Part shown: positions 49,738-56,347 of the stretch, piece after piece
How positions within the stretch are numbered: the stretch's first letter is position 1
Layout: each line of letters starts with the position of its first letter
IMG/VR virus record: IMGVR_UViG_3300045970_000924
Coordinates: 1-64,000 of that record
Source of the DNA: a virus
DNA length: 64,000 bases
Reading direction: 5' to 3' (one strand)
Translations under genes and position numbers: made by a program
The notes under the pieces: generated by a model
What the model was told of the DNA's origin: nothing
Database searches by the model: none
Seen by the model: only the letters and a program-made list of their open reading frames with translations

Positions 49738-50354
49738 AGCGAGATCCCGGTGAGGCGAGTGCGCGCGTACTCGCGGTCGCGGTTGCAGGTAGAGCAATAG
49801 CGGCCGCGTGCCTTGCCGTACACGAAGTGACGACTGTCGAGGAGGTGTCCGCGCCGACAGTGGGTCTTTTTGGCGTTCAGCGCAGGGGGCGAGAATCCAC
49901 GGAACCAATTCACTTTCTGCGTCACCGCCTCGAGGTGCTGCGGGTTGATGCAGGAGCGAACCCTGCACAAATGGTCGATCTGGAGACCGCTCGGGATTGG
50001 CCCTTTCGCCAATTCAAAGGCGACCCGGTGCGCGTACCGAACACGCCCGCCGACAGCGACCGTCCCGTATCCGTTGGGGGCGAGGTGCTTCAACCAGAGC
50101 GTGCAGCCCGTGTTGGGCTCCGGGATCGAGAAGAGTTCCATCTTGGCGGCCAACTTCGCCGTGTCGATGACCCCCTTGGGGTGGGCGCTGCATCCGCAGG
50201 ACAACACGCTGTTCGGCTTGAACTTGGAGGCGTAGAGGTCCCGCTCGGTCCCGCACGCGCAGCGGCAGCGCAGCAGGCGGCCCTTCATGCCGATGACGGT
50301 GAGCTGCCCGTTGACCGCCCCGATCGCGATGGTGCTCTTCACGGCCGCACCCAT
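49734..50354 (-). CDS. HNH homing endonuclease, 206 aa
   Basis: The core reads RYAHRVAFELAKGPIPSGLQ, then IDHLCRVRSCINPQHLEAVT, a clear HNH_3 motif. Upstream is a Cys knuckle region (CRCACGTERDLYASKF, then CGCSAHPKG). Downstream is THCRRGHLLDSRHFVYG with CSTCNRDREYAR, a zinc module common at the C-end of phage HNH enzymes. ATG 50354 is the likely start; GTG 50345 is also possible. Inserted ahead of the exonuclease, with a 4-bp overlap. Confidence 0.85.
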   Translation of the reverse strand: MGAAVKSTIAIGAVNGQLTVIGMKGRLLRCRCACGTERDLYASKFKPNSVLSCGCSAHPKGVIDTAKLAAKMELFSIPEPNTGCTLWLKHLAPNGYGTVAVGGRVRYAHRVAFELAKGPIPSGLQIDHLCRVRSCINPQHLEAVTQKVNWFRGFSPPALNAKKTHCRRGHLLDSRHFVYGKARGRYCSTCNRDREYARTRLTGISL

Positions 50355-50488
50355 GCGCCGATCTTGCCGCCTGCGAGCACCCGGAACCCATGGCGCAGCA
50401 CCACCGCCAGCGAGCACCATCGGCAGGTGTAGCGAGTACCCTGCGCGACCGGGGCCGCGACCATCTCGTGCGCGTGGGCGGGGCTCAA
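50339..50488 (-). CDS. Very small Cys-motif protein, 49 aa
   Basis: A TTG overlaps the preceding TGA (TTGA) and opens MSPAHAHEMVAAPVAQGTRY, then CRWCSLAVVLRHGFRVLAGG. One C-x2-C motif is visible. It overlaps the HNH start by 16 bp in another frame. It may be real because the overlap pattern matches the operon. Confidence 0.4.
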   Translation of the reverse strand: MSPAHAHEMVAAPVAQGTRYTCRWCSLAVVLRHGFRVLAGGKIGAWVRP

Positions 50489-50817
50489 AACAGCACCTCG
50501 CCTTCGGTCGCGACCGGCGTGAAGTTGCACGGGTAGGCGGGCTCGCTCTCGGTCCCGAGGCAGTGCGGGCAGAGGCCCTCCACCACCGCGAGCACGCTCT
50601 TCGCCAACCGGGCCAGGGCGACGTCCGCCTCGTTGAGCCGCGTGCACGCCTCGGCGGCGTTGCCGGTGAGGTGGCCCTCGGCATCGTGAAGCGAGCGGGT
50701 CGCGTCCTGCTCGTAGTAGGCGGCGTCAAAGTCTCGGCTCGCCCGCGCTCGCACCAGCAGCGCCTCGCGGATCGTCTCTGCAGTGAGCGGAGCGCCGCTC
50801 TCCATGTGCGTGGCCAT
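50485..50817 (-). CDS. Hypothetical protein, 110 aa
   Basis: The protein is helical, with LTAETIREALLVRARASRDF, ATRSLHDAEGHLTGNAAEAC and a C-terminal CPHCLGTESEPAYPC. Single-turn zinc binding at the C-end is likely. ATG 50817 shares its last base with the previous stop (TAATG type). Unassigned. Confidence 0.6.
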   Translation of the reverse strand: MATHMESGAPLTAETIREALLVRARASRDFDAAYYEQDATRSLHDAEGHLTGNAAEACTRLNEADVALARLAKSVLAVVEGLCPHCLGTESEPAYPCNFTPVATEGEVLF

Positions 50818-51074
50818 TAGCCTTCCCCCTTCGTGGTCTGGAACTCGCTGCGCAGCTCGGCGATCCGAGCGCGCCACGCCACGCCGTCCTTGGCCGCGGC
50901 GAGGTAGTCCTTCTGCGCCTGCGTGAGGTGGATGCCCTCGATCACCGCGACGTACTGCGGCTGGGGCAGGGCGCAGTCGGCGCTGAACCCGCCGAGGCTG
51001 CGCTTGTAGTTGCCGGCAGCGCTGCTCTTCACGACCCGGCTGGAGGTGGTGCCCGTGAACCTGCGCGGAGCCAT
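50817..51074 (-). CDS. Hypothetical protein, 85 aa
   Basis: The basic N-terminus APRRFTGTTSSRVVKSSAAG leads into GGFSADCALPQPQYVAVIEG and a helical C-terminus THLTQ-like QKDYLAAAKDGVAWRARIAE. It is tightly packed between neighbours. No motif points to a function. Confidence 0.55.
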   Translation of the reverse strand: MAPRRFTGTTSSRVVKSSAAGNYKRSLGGFSADCALPQPQYVAVIEGIHLTQAQKDYLAAAKDGVAWRARIAELRSEFQTTKGEG

Positions 51075-51526
51075 TACCGAGCCTCCCCGTCCGCCCCACG
51101 GCAGTCGTAGTGGTCGGGCCGCGCGGGGACGCGATCCATCTGCTCGGCCTCTTCCGCGAGCGCGCAGGCCGCGCGGTGGAACCCATGCCCGTCGCAGACC
51201 GGGCAGGTGCCCGAGTGATCGACGCCGCAGGCGACGCACTGGTCGTTCGCGTCGAGGGTGCAGTCGGAGTCTTGGGAGTGCGCCTCCGTCGCGCAGCGCC
51301 GGCAGAACACCTCTCCCTCGGGCACCCGCTCGCCGCACCGCTGGTCGCCCTTCCGGCTGGCGTTGGCGCAGGCGTAGGTGATCCCGCCCGTGCTGGTCTT
51401 GCAGACGAGGCAGGTGCCGCGGTCGTCGAACCGCTGGCAGGCGCAGGTGCGCGGGTCGCGGTCCACCACCGCCCGGACCAGTTCGTTGCCAGCCGCGAAG
51501 AGGGCGCGCGAGAAGAGAGTCGTCAT
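51074..51526 (-). CDS. Cys-rich multi-zinc-knuckle protein, 150 aa
   Basis: There are at least 15 Cys, in pairs such as CACQRF, CLVCKTS, CGERVPEGEVFCRRC, CVACGVDHSGTCPVC and CALAEE. The N-terminal 25 residues are helical (LFSRALFAAGNELVRAVV). It is a probable zinc-binding protein of the early operon. No recognised family. The stop and the next start overlap as TAATG. Confidence 0.6.
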   Translation of the reverse strand: MTTLFSRALFAAGNELVRAVVDRDPRTCACQRFDDRGTCLVCKTSTGGITYACANASRKGDQRCGERVPEGEVFCRRCATEAHSQDSDCTLDANDQCVACGVDHSGTCPVCDGHGFHRAACALAEEAEQMDRVPARPDHYDCRGADGEAR

Positions 51527-51528
51527 GG

Positions 51529-51954
51529 CTAGCTCCCGCTCTGCGCGCAGGCCGCGGTCTGCGCGGTGGTGTGGACGGTGCCGCAGCGGAGGCAGACGCC
51601 GTGCCGACCGGCGCGGTAGGCCAACTGCGCCTTGGTCGCCTTCTTCTGCTTGCTGGACTTGGTGGGCTCGACGTAGCTCGGGTCCGCGTCGAGCATCGCC
51701 GCGCGGTCGAGGTGCTTCTGCGCCATCTGGCGCAGCGCCTTGCTCGGCTGCCCGGCGCACTCCGCGCGAGCCTGGAGGCCAGCCGCCAGCGCCCGGTACT
51801 CCTCCGCCGTCTTGCCCTCGAAGGTGGCCGGCTTGCTGAACCGCGCGATCGCTGCCCGGCCCTTCACCTGGAGCATGTCCACGGTGATCGGCTCGGACTC
51901 GGTGGTAGCTGCCTCGAACTCCGCCTGTGCTGCCGTCATCTCCTGGTAGGTCAT
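51529..51954 (-). CDS. Hypothetical protein, 141 aa, first gene of the leftward early operon
   Basis: The helical protein reads TYQEMTAAQAEFEAATTESE, then VKGRAAIARFSKPATFEGKT, and ends in a basic stretch (PTKSSKQKKATKAQLAYRAG) and a C-x2-C (CLRCGTVH). ATG 51954 has GGGAGAG upstream. It is the first gene behind the leftward promoter at 52006-52034, with a leader of about 45 nt. A regulator is possible; not shown. Confidence 0.6.
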   Translation of the reverse strand: MTYQEMTAAQAEFEAATTESEPITVDMLQVKGRAAIARFSKPATFEGKTAEEYRALAAGLQARAECAGQPSKALRQMAQKHLDRAAMLDADPSYVEPTKSSKQKKATKAQLAYRAGRHGVCLRCGTVHTTAQTAACAQSGS

Positions 51955-52005
51955 CTGCTCTCCCTGGCCCCGACAGGCCCTCGGCGGTAGCGCCGAACAA
52001 GAGAG

Positions 52006-52034
52006 AGTGTGCCCGACCGGGAACAACTTGTCAA
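52006..52034 (-). promoter_or_regulatory. Leftward early promoter with operator in its spacer
   Basis: On the minus strand TTGACA (52029-52034) is followed by a 17-bp spacer ending GTTCCCGGTCGGG (52012-52024), then CACACT at the -10 place. The 13-bp spacer element is repeated exactly in the promoter of the Cro-like gene. The -10 box is weak, so repression or activation probably matters. Start of transcription would be near 51999. Confidence 0.7.
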
Positions 52035-52070
52035 CAGGAGGATCGAAGAAAAGGTACACGCGGGGAACCG

Positions 52071-52097
52071 AACGGGAACAAGCGTCTGGTTCCCGTT
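52071..52097 (+). promoter_or_regulatory. Perfect 9-bp inverted repeat, likely operator
   Basis: AACGGGAAC (52071-52079) and GTTCCCGTT (52089-52097) are exact reverse complements 9 bp apart. Another GGGAAC half-site sits at 52063-52068. The core GTTCCC is the same as in the early-promoter operators. It lies just upstream of the rightward gene at 52142, whose promoter it may control. Confidence 0.7.
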
Positions 52098-52141
52098 GAG
52101 ATTTCCCCGCGACAGAGAGAGACTACGGATCGGGGTGACTC

Positions 52142-52549
52142 ATGGGCATGCTTGCCGTCGTGGTGGTGATCGGACTTGGCGCCGTGTACGTGGGGCTGAT
52201 GCGCCCTCAGCGAACGGCCGCCGCCAGTTTCGAGCCGGCCGCCGAGCCGGGCGCGTCGGGCCTGATCAAGTGCCCCGACTGCGGCACCGGGGTCTCGCGG
52301 ATGGCCCCGGCCTGCGTCCGCTGCGGCCGGCCGATGCAGGCGCGCACGATCCTGCCATCATCCGGCCGCGTTCAGGCGATAGAGCAGACGGGCAAGACGT
52401 GGAAGTCGATGCAACTACTCAGCGGACTGGCGGTATTCGTCGGCGCGGTGATGTTCTTCGCGCAGCAACCATCTGGCCCGTTCGTTCTTCTGCTTGGGCT
52501 CTGCGGGTTCTTCCTCGCGAGGTTTGGCGCGTGGTGGAATCACGGCTAG
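52142..52549 (+). CDS. Membrane protein with cytoplasmic zinc ribbon, 135 aa
   Basis: The N-terminal hydrophobic stretch (MLAVVVVIGLGAVYVGLM) is a probable signal anchor. Then comes CPDCGTGVSRMAPACVRCGR (residues 44-63), a zinc ribbon of the double-knuckle type, and two more spans (LLSGLAVFVGAVMFFAQ and FVLLLGLCGFFLARFGAW). It is divergent from the leftward early operon and convergent on the ImmA-like gene. A lysogen-expressed membrane protein such as a superinfection-exclusion factor would fit. Inference only. Confidence 0.7.
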   Translation: MGMLAVVVVIGLGAVYVGLMRPQRTAAASFEPAAEPGASGLIKCPDCGTGVSRMAPACVRCGRPMQARTILPSSGRVQAIEQTGKTWKSMQLLSGLAVFVGAVMFFAQQPSGPFVLLLGLCGFFLARFGAWWNHG

Positions 52550-53151
52550 ACGCTGATGACGGTCGCTCGACCTCTCGAAAGCCTCCACGCTCGAGCCCCT
52601 GCAACCCACCCGCGGCCCCGCCTACGCGCCTGCCGGAGCGCTGCGCCCTCTGAGGGGTGCTCCTCGCCGCCGTAGCGCCAGGCCAGCGACTCCGAATCCC
52701 ATCCGCTCGCCGTGCTCGCGGCGCCGAGGTCCACCAGCCGGTGCGCGATGGTAGCCCAGCTCGCCAGCCGCCAGCGCCGCCGGAGCGCGGCAAGGTCAAT
52801 GCCGTGCTCGCGCACCGCTATCTTGAACGGCAGGGCAGGGAGCAGGAGCGCAGCTGCCCCGCGATCGCAGATGGCTTCCTTGGTCTCGCGAGGTAGCGTG
52901 TTCCACTCGGCCGGCGCGAAGTACTCCAAGACCTCATGGGCCAGCGTAAACTCATCTCGGGCCGCGTAGCCCGATGGGCTCAGCACGATCGTCTCGATTG
53001 ACCGGAGCGTACAGCCGAGGACGCCCGCGCCCATCCAGCGCTCAACCAGCCGGATGCCCAGGCTATCGATCAGGCCTCGCATGGAGCATCCCGGCTGGTG
53101 CCGCCCGCGGCGGAGCAGCTCGTCAGCGACCTCCTCCCCCCTGGCCAGCAA
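52546..53151 (-). CDS. ImmA/IrrE-like protein beside the repressor
   Basis: The family plan is visible: EEVADELLRR near the start, SLGIRLVERWMG, then SPSGYAARDEFTLAHEVLEYFAP. ImmA proteins cut phage repressors. Here the zinc motif reads HEVLE, so the second His of HExxH is Glu. KEAICDRGAAALLLP follows as expected. The start is uncertain: TTG 53151 covers the whole domain, ATG 53082 would lose the first helices. It overlaps the repressor by about 29 bp and is co-transcribed with it. Confidence 0.65.
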   Translation of the reverse strand: MLARGEEVADELLRRGRHQPGCSMRGLIDSLGIRLVERWMGAGVLGCTLRSIETIVLSPSGYAARDEFTLAHEVLEYFAPAEWNTLPRETKEAICDRGAAALLLPALPFKIAVREHGIDLAALRRRWRLASWATIAHRLVDLGAASTASGWDSESLAWRYGGEEHPSEGAALRQARRRGRGWVAGARAWRLSRGRATVISV

Positions 53152-53638
53152 GGAGGAGCGACACGATGACGTCGGCAGCCGTGTCGGCCGCAGCAGCGTC
53201 GAAGGCCTTCCCTCGAAGGCGGCGGGCCTCGCCGCGGATGCGTTGGAGCTGTTCACCAGAGAGGTTGAGCCCAGCCGTTCGCTTGCCAATTGCTTCCCCC
53301 AGAAGCAGCAGATCGTCGTCTGGGCTGGTTGTAGCAGGCGGCCCCGACAACGGGCGCGCCCCCGCGTCTTCTGCCAGGAATTCGTAGCCCGGAGCCGGCG
53401 GGAACCCCTTCGGGCGGATCTTCATGATCGCTAGCACCGCGTCCCTGCCAGGGTTCTGTCGGCCCGCGCCCGCCATGCTCCACCGGGCGACGCCGCTACG
53501 CCCCTTGTGCCCGAGGCGAGCCGCGAACTCGTCTTGGTCAAGCTTCAGCGCATCGCAGACGGACATCGCCCACTCGGCCAGCGCGAAATTCTTCTGCTTG
53601 GTCGGCATGCCATCGGTTGTACTTGTTTGAAGCATCAC
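53123..53638 (-). CDS. cI-like repressor
   Basis: This 171-residue protein has an N-terminal HTH: FALAEWAMSVCDALKLDQDE, then FAARLGHKGRSGVARWSMAG and GRDAVLAIMKI. A linker and a helical C-terminus follow (LNLSGEQLQRIRGEARRLRG, then DTAADVIVSLLLAGQ). No LexA-type Ser-Lys peptidase is visible, so cleavage by the adjacent ImmA-like protein would be the induction route. It is divergent from the Cro-like gene across 89 bp of operator DNA. ATG 53638 has AGGAGGG 11 bp upstream; ATG 53608 is the alternative. Confidence 0.75.
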   Translation of the reverse strand: MMLQTSTTDGMPTKQKNFALAEWAMSVCDALKLDQDEFAARLGHKGRSGVARWSMAGAGRQNPGRDAVLAIMKIRPKGFPPAPGYEFLAEDAGARPLSGPPATTSPDDDLLLLGEAIGKRTAGLNLSGEQLQRIRGEARRLRGKAFDAAAADTAADVIVSLLLAGQGGGGR

Positions 53639-53653
53639 AGGAAATGCCCTCCT

Positions 53654-53719
53654 GGGAACACGAATCCGGGAACGCCGCCGAAACGGGTTGTTGACTCCAT
53701 GTTCCCGGTCGGGTACTTA
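53654..53719 (+). promoter_or_regulatory. Divergent operator region and rightward (cro) promoter
   Basis: TTGACT (53691-53696), a 17-bp spacer containing GTTCCCGGTCGGG (53701-53713), and TACTTA (53714-53719) form a promoter toward the Cro-like gene. Two further GGGAAC half-sites (53654-53659 and 53668-53673) lie toward the repressor. Arrangement and sequence match the leftward early promoter. Confidence 0.78.
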
Positions 53720-53727
53720 TCCTGGCC

Positions 53728-53967
53728 ATGGTTCCTTCGTCTTGGCGCAAGCAACGCGAGTTGTCTCTCCGGGCGGTGGCGCAACTGCTCGGCGTTGAGT
53801 CGCCTTCGTCGGTGCTGCGCTACGAGCGCGGCGAGCGCGAGGCTCCCAACTCCATCGCTCTCGCCTACGAGCGGATCAGCGCCGGAGCCGTGACCAGCGA
53901 AGACCTCGCCCGCGCTCACCGCGCCTTCCACGGCAAGCCCACCAGCAAGCGCTCTCGCGCCGCCTGA
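53728..53967 (+). CDS. Cro-like HTH protein
   Basis: This is a 79-residue protein with a cro/cI-type HTH: WRKQRELSLRAVAQLLGVES, then PSSVLRYERGEREAPNSIAL, and a basic tail (KPTSKRSRAA). Size, divergent orientation and operator make it the Cro counterpart. No ribosome site precedes ATG 53728, and the promoter -10 is only about 8 bp upstream, so the mRNA would start about 2 nt before the ATG. Confidence 0.8.
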   Translation: MVPSSWRKQRELSLRAVAQLLGVESPSSVLRYERGEREAPNSIALAYERISAGAVTSEDLARAHRAFHGKPTSKRSRAA

Positions 53968-53975
53968 TCTGCCTC

Positions 53976-54006
53976 GCCCGTGCCCGCTTTTCGGCATGGG
54001 CTTTTT
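53976..54006 (+). terminator. Intrinsic terminator after the Cro-like gene
   Basis: GCCCGTGCC pairs with GGCATGGGC (9 bp, one G-U) around CGCTTTTC, then TTTTT. It separates cro from the rest of the rightward early operon, much as lambda tR1 does. Read-through or antitermination would control the downstream genes. Confidence 0.78.
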
Positions 54007-54062
54007 CATGCGCCGCGCAAAGCCGGAAAGCCCGGAAACAGATTTGCCAGTCGGAGGTCAAA

Positions 54063-54494
54063 GTGGACGAAGAGACGCAGAACGACAACCTTTCCGGCTT
54101 CACCGATCCGGCCGCGGACGAGGTGGCGCGCTGGGAGCGTGTCGAGCGTGAGGCGCTGATCCTCTGCGACCCGTTGGCGCGGATGATCGGGCACAAGAAC
54201 ATCACCCACCCGCTCGGCATGTCGGCGGGCCAGCTCTCCAAGGAGCTGAGCGCATCCGACGACAAGCGCCTCAGCCTGGCTGTCGGGCTCTGCATCCTCA
54301 ACAAGAGCCAGAACGACAAGCTGGCCCGGCTGCTGATCTGCGACGCCGCGGGCTACCGCCTGCCCGAGCCGCAAAAGCGCAAGGCCACGGCGGAGGAGGA
54401 GTTGAAGGCGCTGAAAGAGGAGCTGCGGCAGGCGGGCTCCGTCGGCAGCGCGATCATCGGCCTCGCGCAGGCGCGGTTGAGGGCCGGTCGATGA
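54063..54494 (+). CDS. Putative early regulator, 143 aa
   Basis: A helical protein with ERVEREALILCDPLARMIGH, then HPLGMSAGQLSKELSASDDK, then LNKSQNDKLARLLICDAAGY. The central part has HTH-like spacing and recalls CII-type phage regulators. The C-terminus is a charged coil (ATAEEELKALKEELRQAG). The GTG start follows a CGGAGGT site. It lies just past the terminator, so it could be a delayed-early regulator. Fold call moderate, role inferred. Confidence 0.6.
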   Translation: MDEETQNDNLSGFTDPAADEVARWERVEREALILCDPLARMIGHKNITHPLGMSAGQLSKELSASDDKRLSLAVGLCILNKSQNDKLARLLICDAAGYRLPEPQKRKATAEEELKALKEELRQAGSVGSAIIGLAQARLRAGR

Positions 54495-54610
54495 GCGGCG
54501 CGGCTGTGTTTTCCGTGAGGCCTCTCGTCGCGTGGCCGATCGTCATGGGGACGTACTACGCGGACGTCGACGCCCTCGTTCGTAAGCGCAAGAAGGGCGG
54601 CAACCGATGA
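54491..54610 (+). CDS. Very small basic protein, 39 aa
   Basis: ATGA overlaps join it to both neighbours (54491-54494 and 54607-54610). It reads SVRPLVAWPIVMGTYYADVD, then ALVRKRKKGGNR. The double overlap supports translation. Function unknown. Confidence 0.55.
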   Translation: MSGAAVFSVRPLVAWPIVMGTYYADVDALVRKRKKGGNR

Positions 54611-55053
54611 GCGCCCTCGCCTTCATCGCTGGATGCGTGGTCGCGACCGGAGTGGTGCTGTTCACTCTCCTGGCGACGCTCCTGACGGACGAGCCTGCGC
54701 CGACCACCGAAGGCGCAGCATCGGCGCAGGGCTCCTGGCTCGCTGCTCTGTTCAACCCGCCAGCGCGCGCGTGCGTCTGGATCATCCGCTCGTTCGGCTG
54801 GTTGGTTGGTATGGGGTCGGCCCAGCCGCTCACGGCCGAGATGATGATGCGGCGGATACAGGCGGCGGCGCTTCCTCTCGCCGCCGCCACGCTCATGTGG
54901 CCGGGCGTCTTTGTTGTTGGCGTCGCGCTGGCGATCACCTTTCGCATGCCTCCCGTGAAGAGGTGGTTCTTCGCCCCGTTTGTGGGCGCGATCCTCTATT
55001 GGGCGCTGTCCTTCTATCTGGTCGCGCGCGCGCTGGAGGTCCTGTGGACCTAG
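54607..55053 (+). CDS. Multi-span membrane protein, 148 aa
   Basis: There are about four hydrophobic segments: ALAFIAGCVVATGVVLFTLL, CVWIIRSFGWLVGMG, AAALPLAAATLMWPGVFVVG and FAPFVGAILYWALSFYLVAR. A polar loop (LLTDEPAPTTEGAASAQ) sits between the first two. No transporter motif is seen. It belongs to the cluster of small membrane proteins in this early operon and overlaps a convergent gene by 4 bp. Confidence 0.65.
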   Translation: MSALAFIAGCVVATGVVLFTLLATLLTDEPAPTTEGAASAQGSWLAALFNPPARACVWIIRSFGWLVGMGSAQPLTAEMMMRRIQAAALPLAAATLMWPGVFVVGVALAITFRMPPVKRWFFAPFVGAILYWALSFYLVARALEVLWT

Positions 55054-55364
55054 CGCTTGCTGGTCTTGTCGGGCTTGAAGCCCATCGTGGGTCTGGGCTT
55101 GAAGTCGGGTGGCGGCGGGGCAGCGTCAACGAGAGTCGGAGCCTCAAGGGCCTCGAGCATCGCGAGAACCCGCTGCGCCTCGGGTCCGGTGAGGCGCCTG
55201 CGGAGGTCGTCTACCCACTCCTTCGCGGCGCGGCCCTCCGGGCTTGCGAGGAAGGCCTTGTGTCTCGGGTTCAGCGTGAGGCTGGCGGCCTGCAGTTGCT
55301 TCAGAAGTTGCACGACATCTTCGACGCCCAAAGCGGGCGCCTGAGGCGCAAGGCGATTCTGCAC
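55050..55364 (-). CDS. Hypothetical protein on the opposite strand within the early operon, 104 aa
   Basis: The protein reads VVQLLKQLQAASLTLNPRHK, then AFLASPEGRAAKEWVDDLRR, then RVLAMLEALEAPTLVDAA, and ends in a basic tail (FKPRPTMGFKPDKTSKR). GTG 55364 is the best start I see, without a clear ribosome site. A TACAAT box about 100 bp upstream could be its -10. Leftward transcription here would oppose the operon. Confidence 0.45.
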   Translation of the reverse strand: MQNRLAPQAPALGVEDVVQLLKQLQAASLTLNPRHKAFLASPEGRAAKEWVDDLRRRLTGPEAQRVLAMLEALEAPTLVDAAPPPPDFKPRPTMGFKPDKTSKR

Positions 55365-55609
55365 GGTAACCGTCCATACGTGCGGGCGCCCGGTTCGTCG
55401 GTGCTGGATACACCGGCGAGGCCCGCGGTTCAGGCGCCCACTTTGAGCGCCGAGGCGTCGGCATTGTACCGCGCCCCTCCGACACTCCCGGCGTTGCGGC
55501 TCTCGGCTGGGGGCTCGCGATGAGCCTCCCCGACCGCACCGCCGAAGAGCGCAAGGCCCTGCTCTGGCGCCTAGCTCTTTCGGCAAACCCCCAACACCAG
55601 GAGGAATCC

Positions 55610-55894
55610 ATGAGCACCGAGAAGTGCCACCGCGGTTGTGGACGCCCCGACGGCCTCCACGTCTGCCCGAAGGTTCCGCCCGTTCCTGCGGGCGTCGGTC
55701 CTCTCCTCCGCGCCGCCCAGGCCCGTGTCGTGGAGCTCGAGTCCGAACTCGCCACATCGCAGCAGCTGCTCCGCGAGGCGTTCGCGCGCGAGGCGCACAC
55801 CGACGCGCTGCTGGAGAAGGCGCACCGGGAGATCGTGGGCCTCCGCAAGCTCTACGAGGCGCCGCTCGAGATCGTGGTCGGGAGGCTCGAGTGA
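55610..55894 (+). CDS. Small Cys-knuckle plus coiled-coil protein, 94 aa
   Basis: ATG 55610 has AGGAGG at ideal spacing, much better than the in-frame ATG at 55520 that would add 30 residues. It has CHRGCGRPDGLHVC at the start, then a coil (AAQARVVELESELATSQQLL, then REIVGLRKLYE). Its stop overlaps the next GTG. Function unknown. Confidence 0.6.
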   Translation: MSTEKCHRGCGRPDGLHVCPKVPPVPAGVGPLLRAAQARVVELESELATSQQLLREAFAREAHTDALLEKAHREIVGLRKLYEAPLEIVVGRLE

Positions 55895-56007
55895 CCGCGC
55901 CCATCCTGCCGACGTTCGCGCGGCTGCTGGCGTTCGTGGTGCTGGTCCCGTTCGCCGTCGGCGCGGGGCTCGTGAAGCGGCTCGGCCGCAAGTTGAGGGC
56001 GCTGTGA
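55891..56007 (+). CDS. Tiny single-span membrane peptide, 38 aa
   Basis: GTGA overlaps the previous stop. The peptide is TAPILPTFARLLAFVVLVPF, then AVGAGLVKRLGRKLRAL: one hydrophobic helix and a basic end. It is the first of three tiny membrane ORFs in a row. Confidence 0.5.
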   Translation: MTAPILPTFARLLAFVVLVPFAVGAGLVKRLGRKLRAL

Positions 56008-56168
56008 TCGCCGCGGGGTTCTCGCTGCACACCTCCGAGTTCCTCGGGCTGGTGGCGTTCGTCGGCGTGGTCGCGGGGATGATCGGCAGCGCGTGGCGGA
56101 CGTTCACCGCGCCTGCGCCGCTGCCCTATGTCGAGCAAGCAGAGCAGCTCGCCCGGAGCCGCCGATGA
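56004..56168 (+). CDS. Tiny membrane protein, 54 aa
   Basis: GTGA overlap start. It has one span (FLGLVAFVGVVAGMIGSAW) and a polar C-terminus (YVEQAEQLARSRR). The stop overlaps the next ATG. Second of the three tiny membrane ORFs. Confidence 0.55.
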   Translation: MIAAGFSLHTSEFLGLVAFVGVVAGMIGSAWRTFTAPAPLPYVEQAEQLARSRR

Positions 56169-56347
56169 AGGCGCACGTCGAGGCGATGGGCTCGGTGCTG
56201 GTTGCCGCTGCCCTGGCTGTGGGGCTGCTGTTGATGACGGGCTGGGCCGCGGGGCTCGAGTTGTCCAAGCAGGACGGGGCGACGCTCCTCGTGCTGGTGG
56301 GCGTGGTGGCGATCGTGCGGACGGGCAACGTGAAGGGGGCGCGATGA
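56165..56347 (+). CDS. Small membrane protein, 60 aa
   Basis: Two hydrophobic segments (SVLVAAALAVGLLLMTGWAA and GATLLVLVGVVAIVRTG) give a hairpin topology like a small holin or antiholin. ATGA overlaps at both ends. Its function in an early operon is unclear; the late lysis cassette has its own holin. Confidence 0.6.
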   Translation: MKAHVEAMGSVLVAAALAVGLLLMTGWAAGLELSKQDGATLLVLVGVVAIVRTGNVKGAR

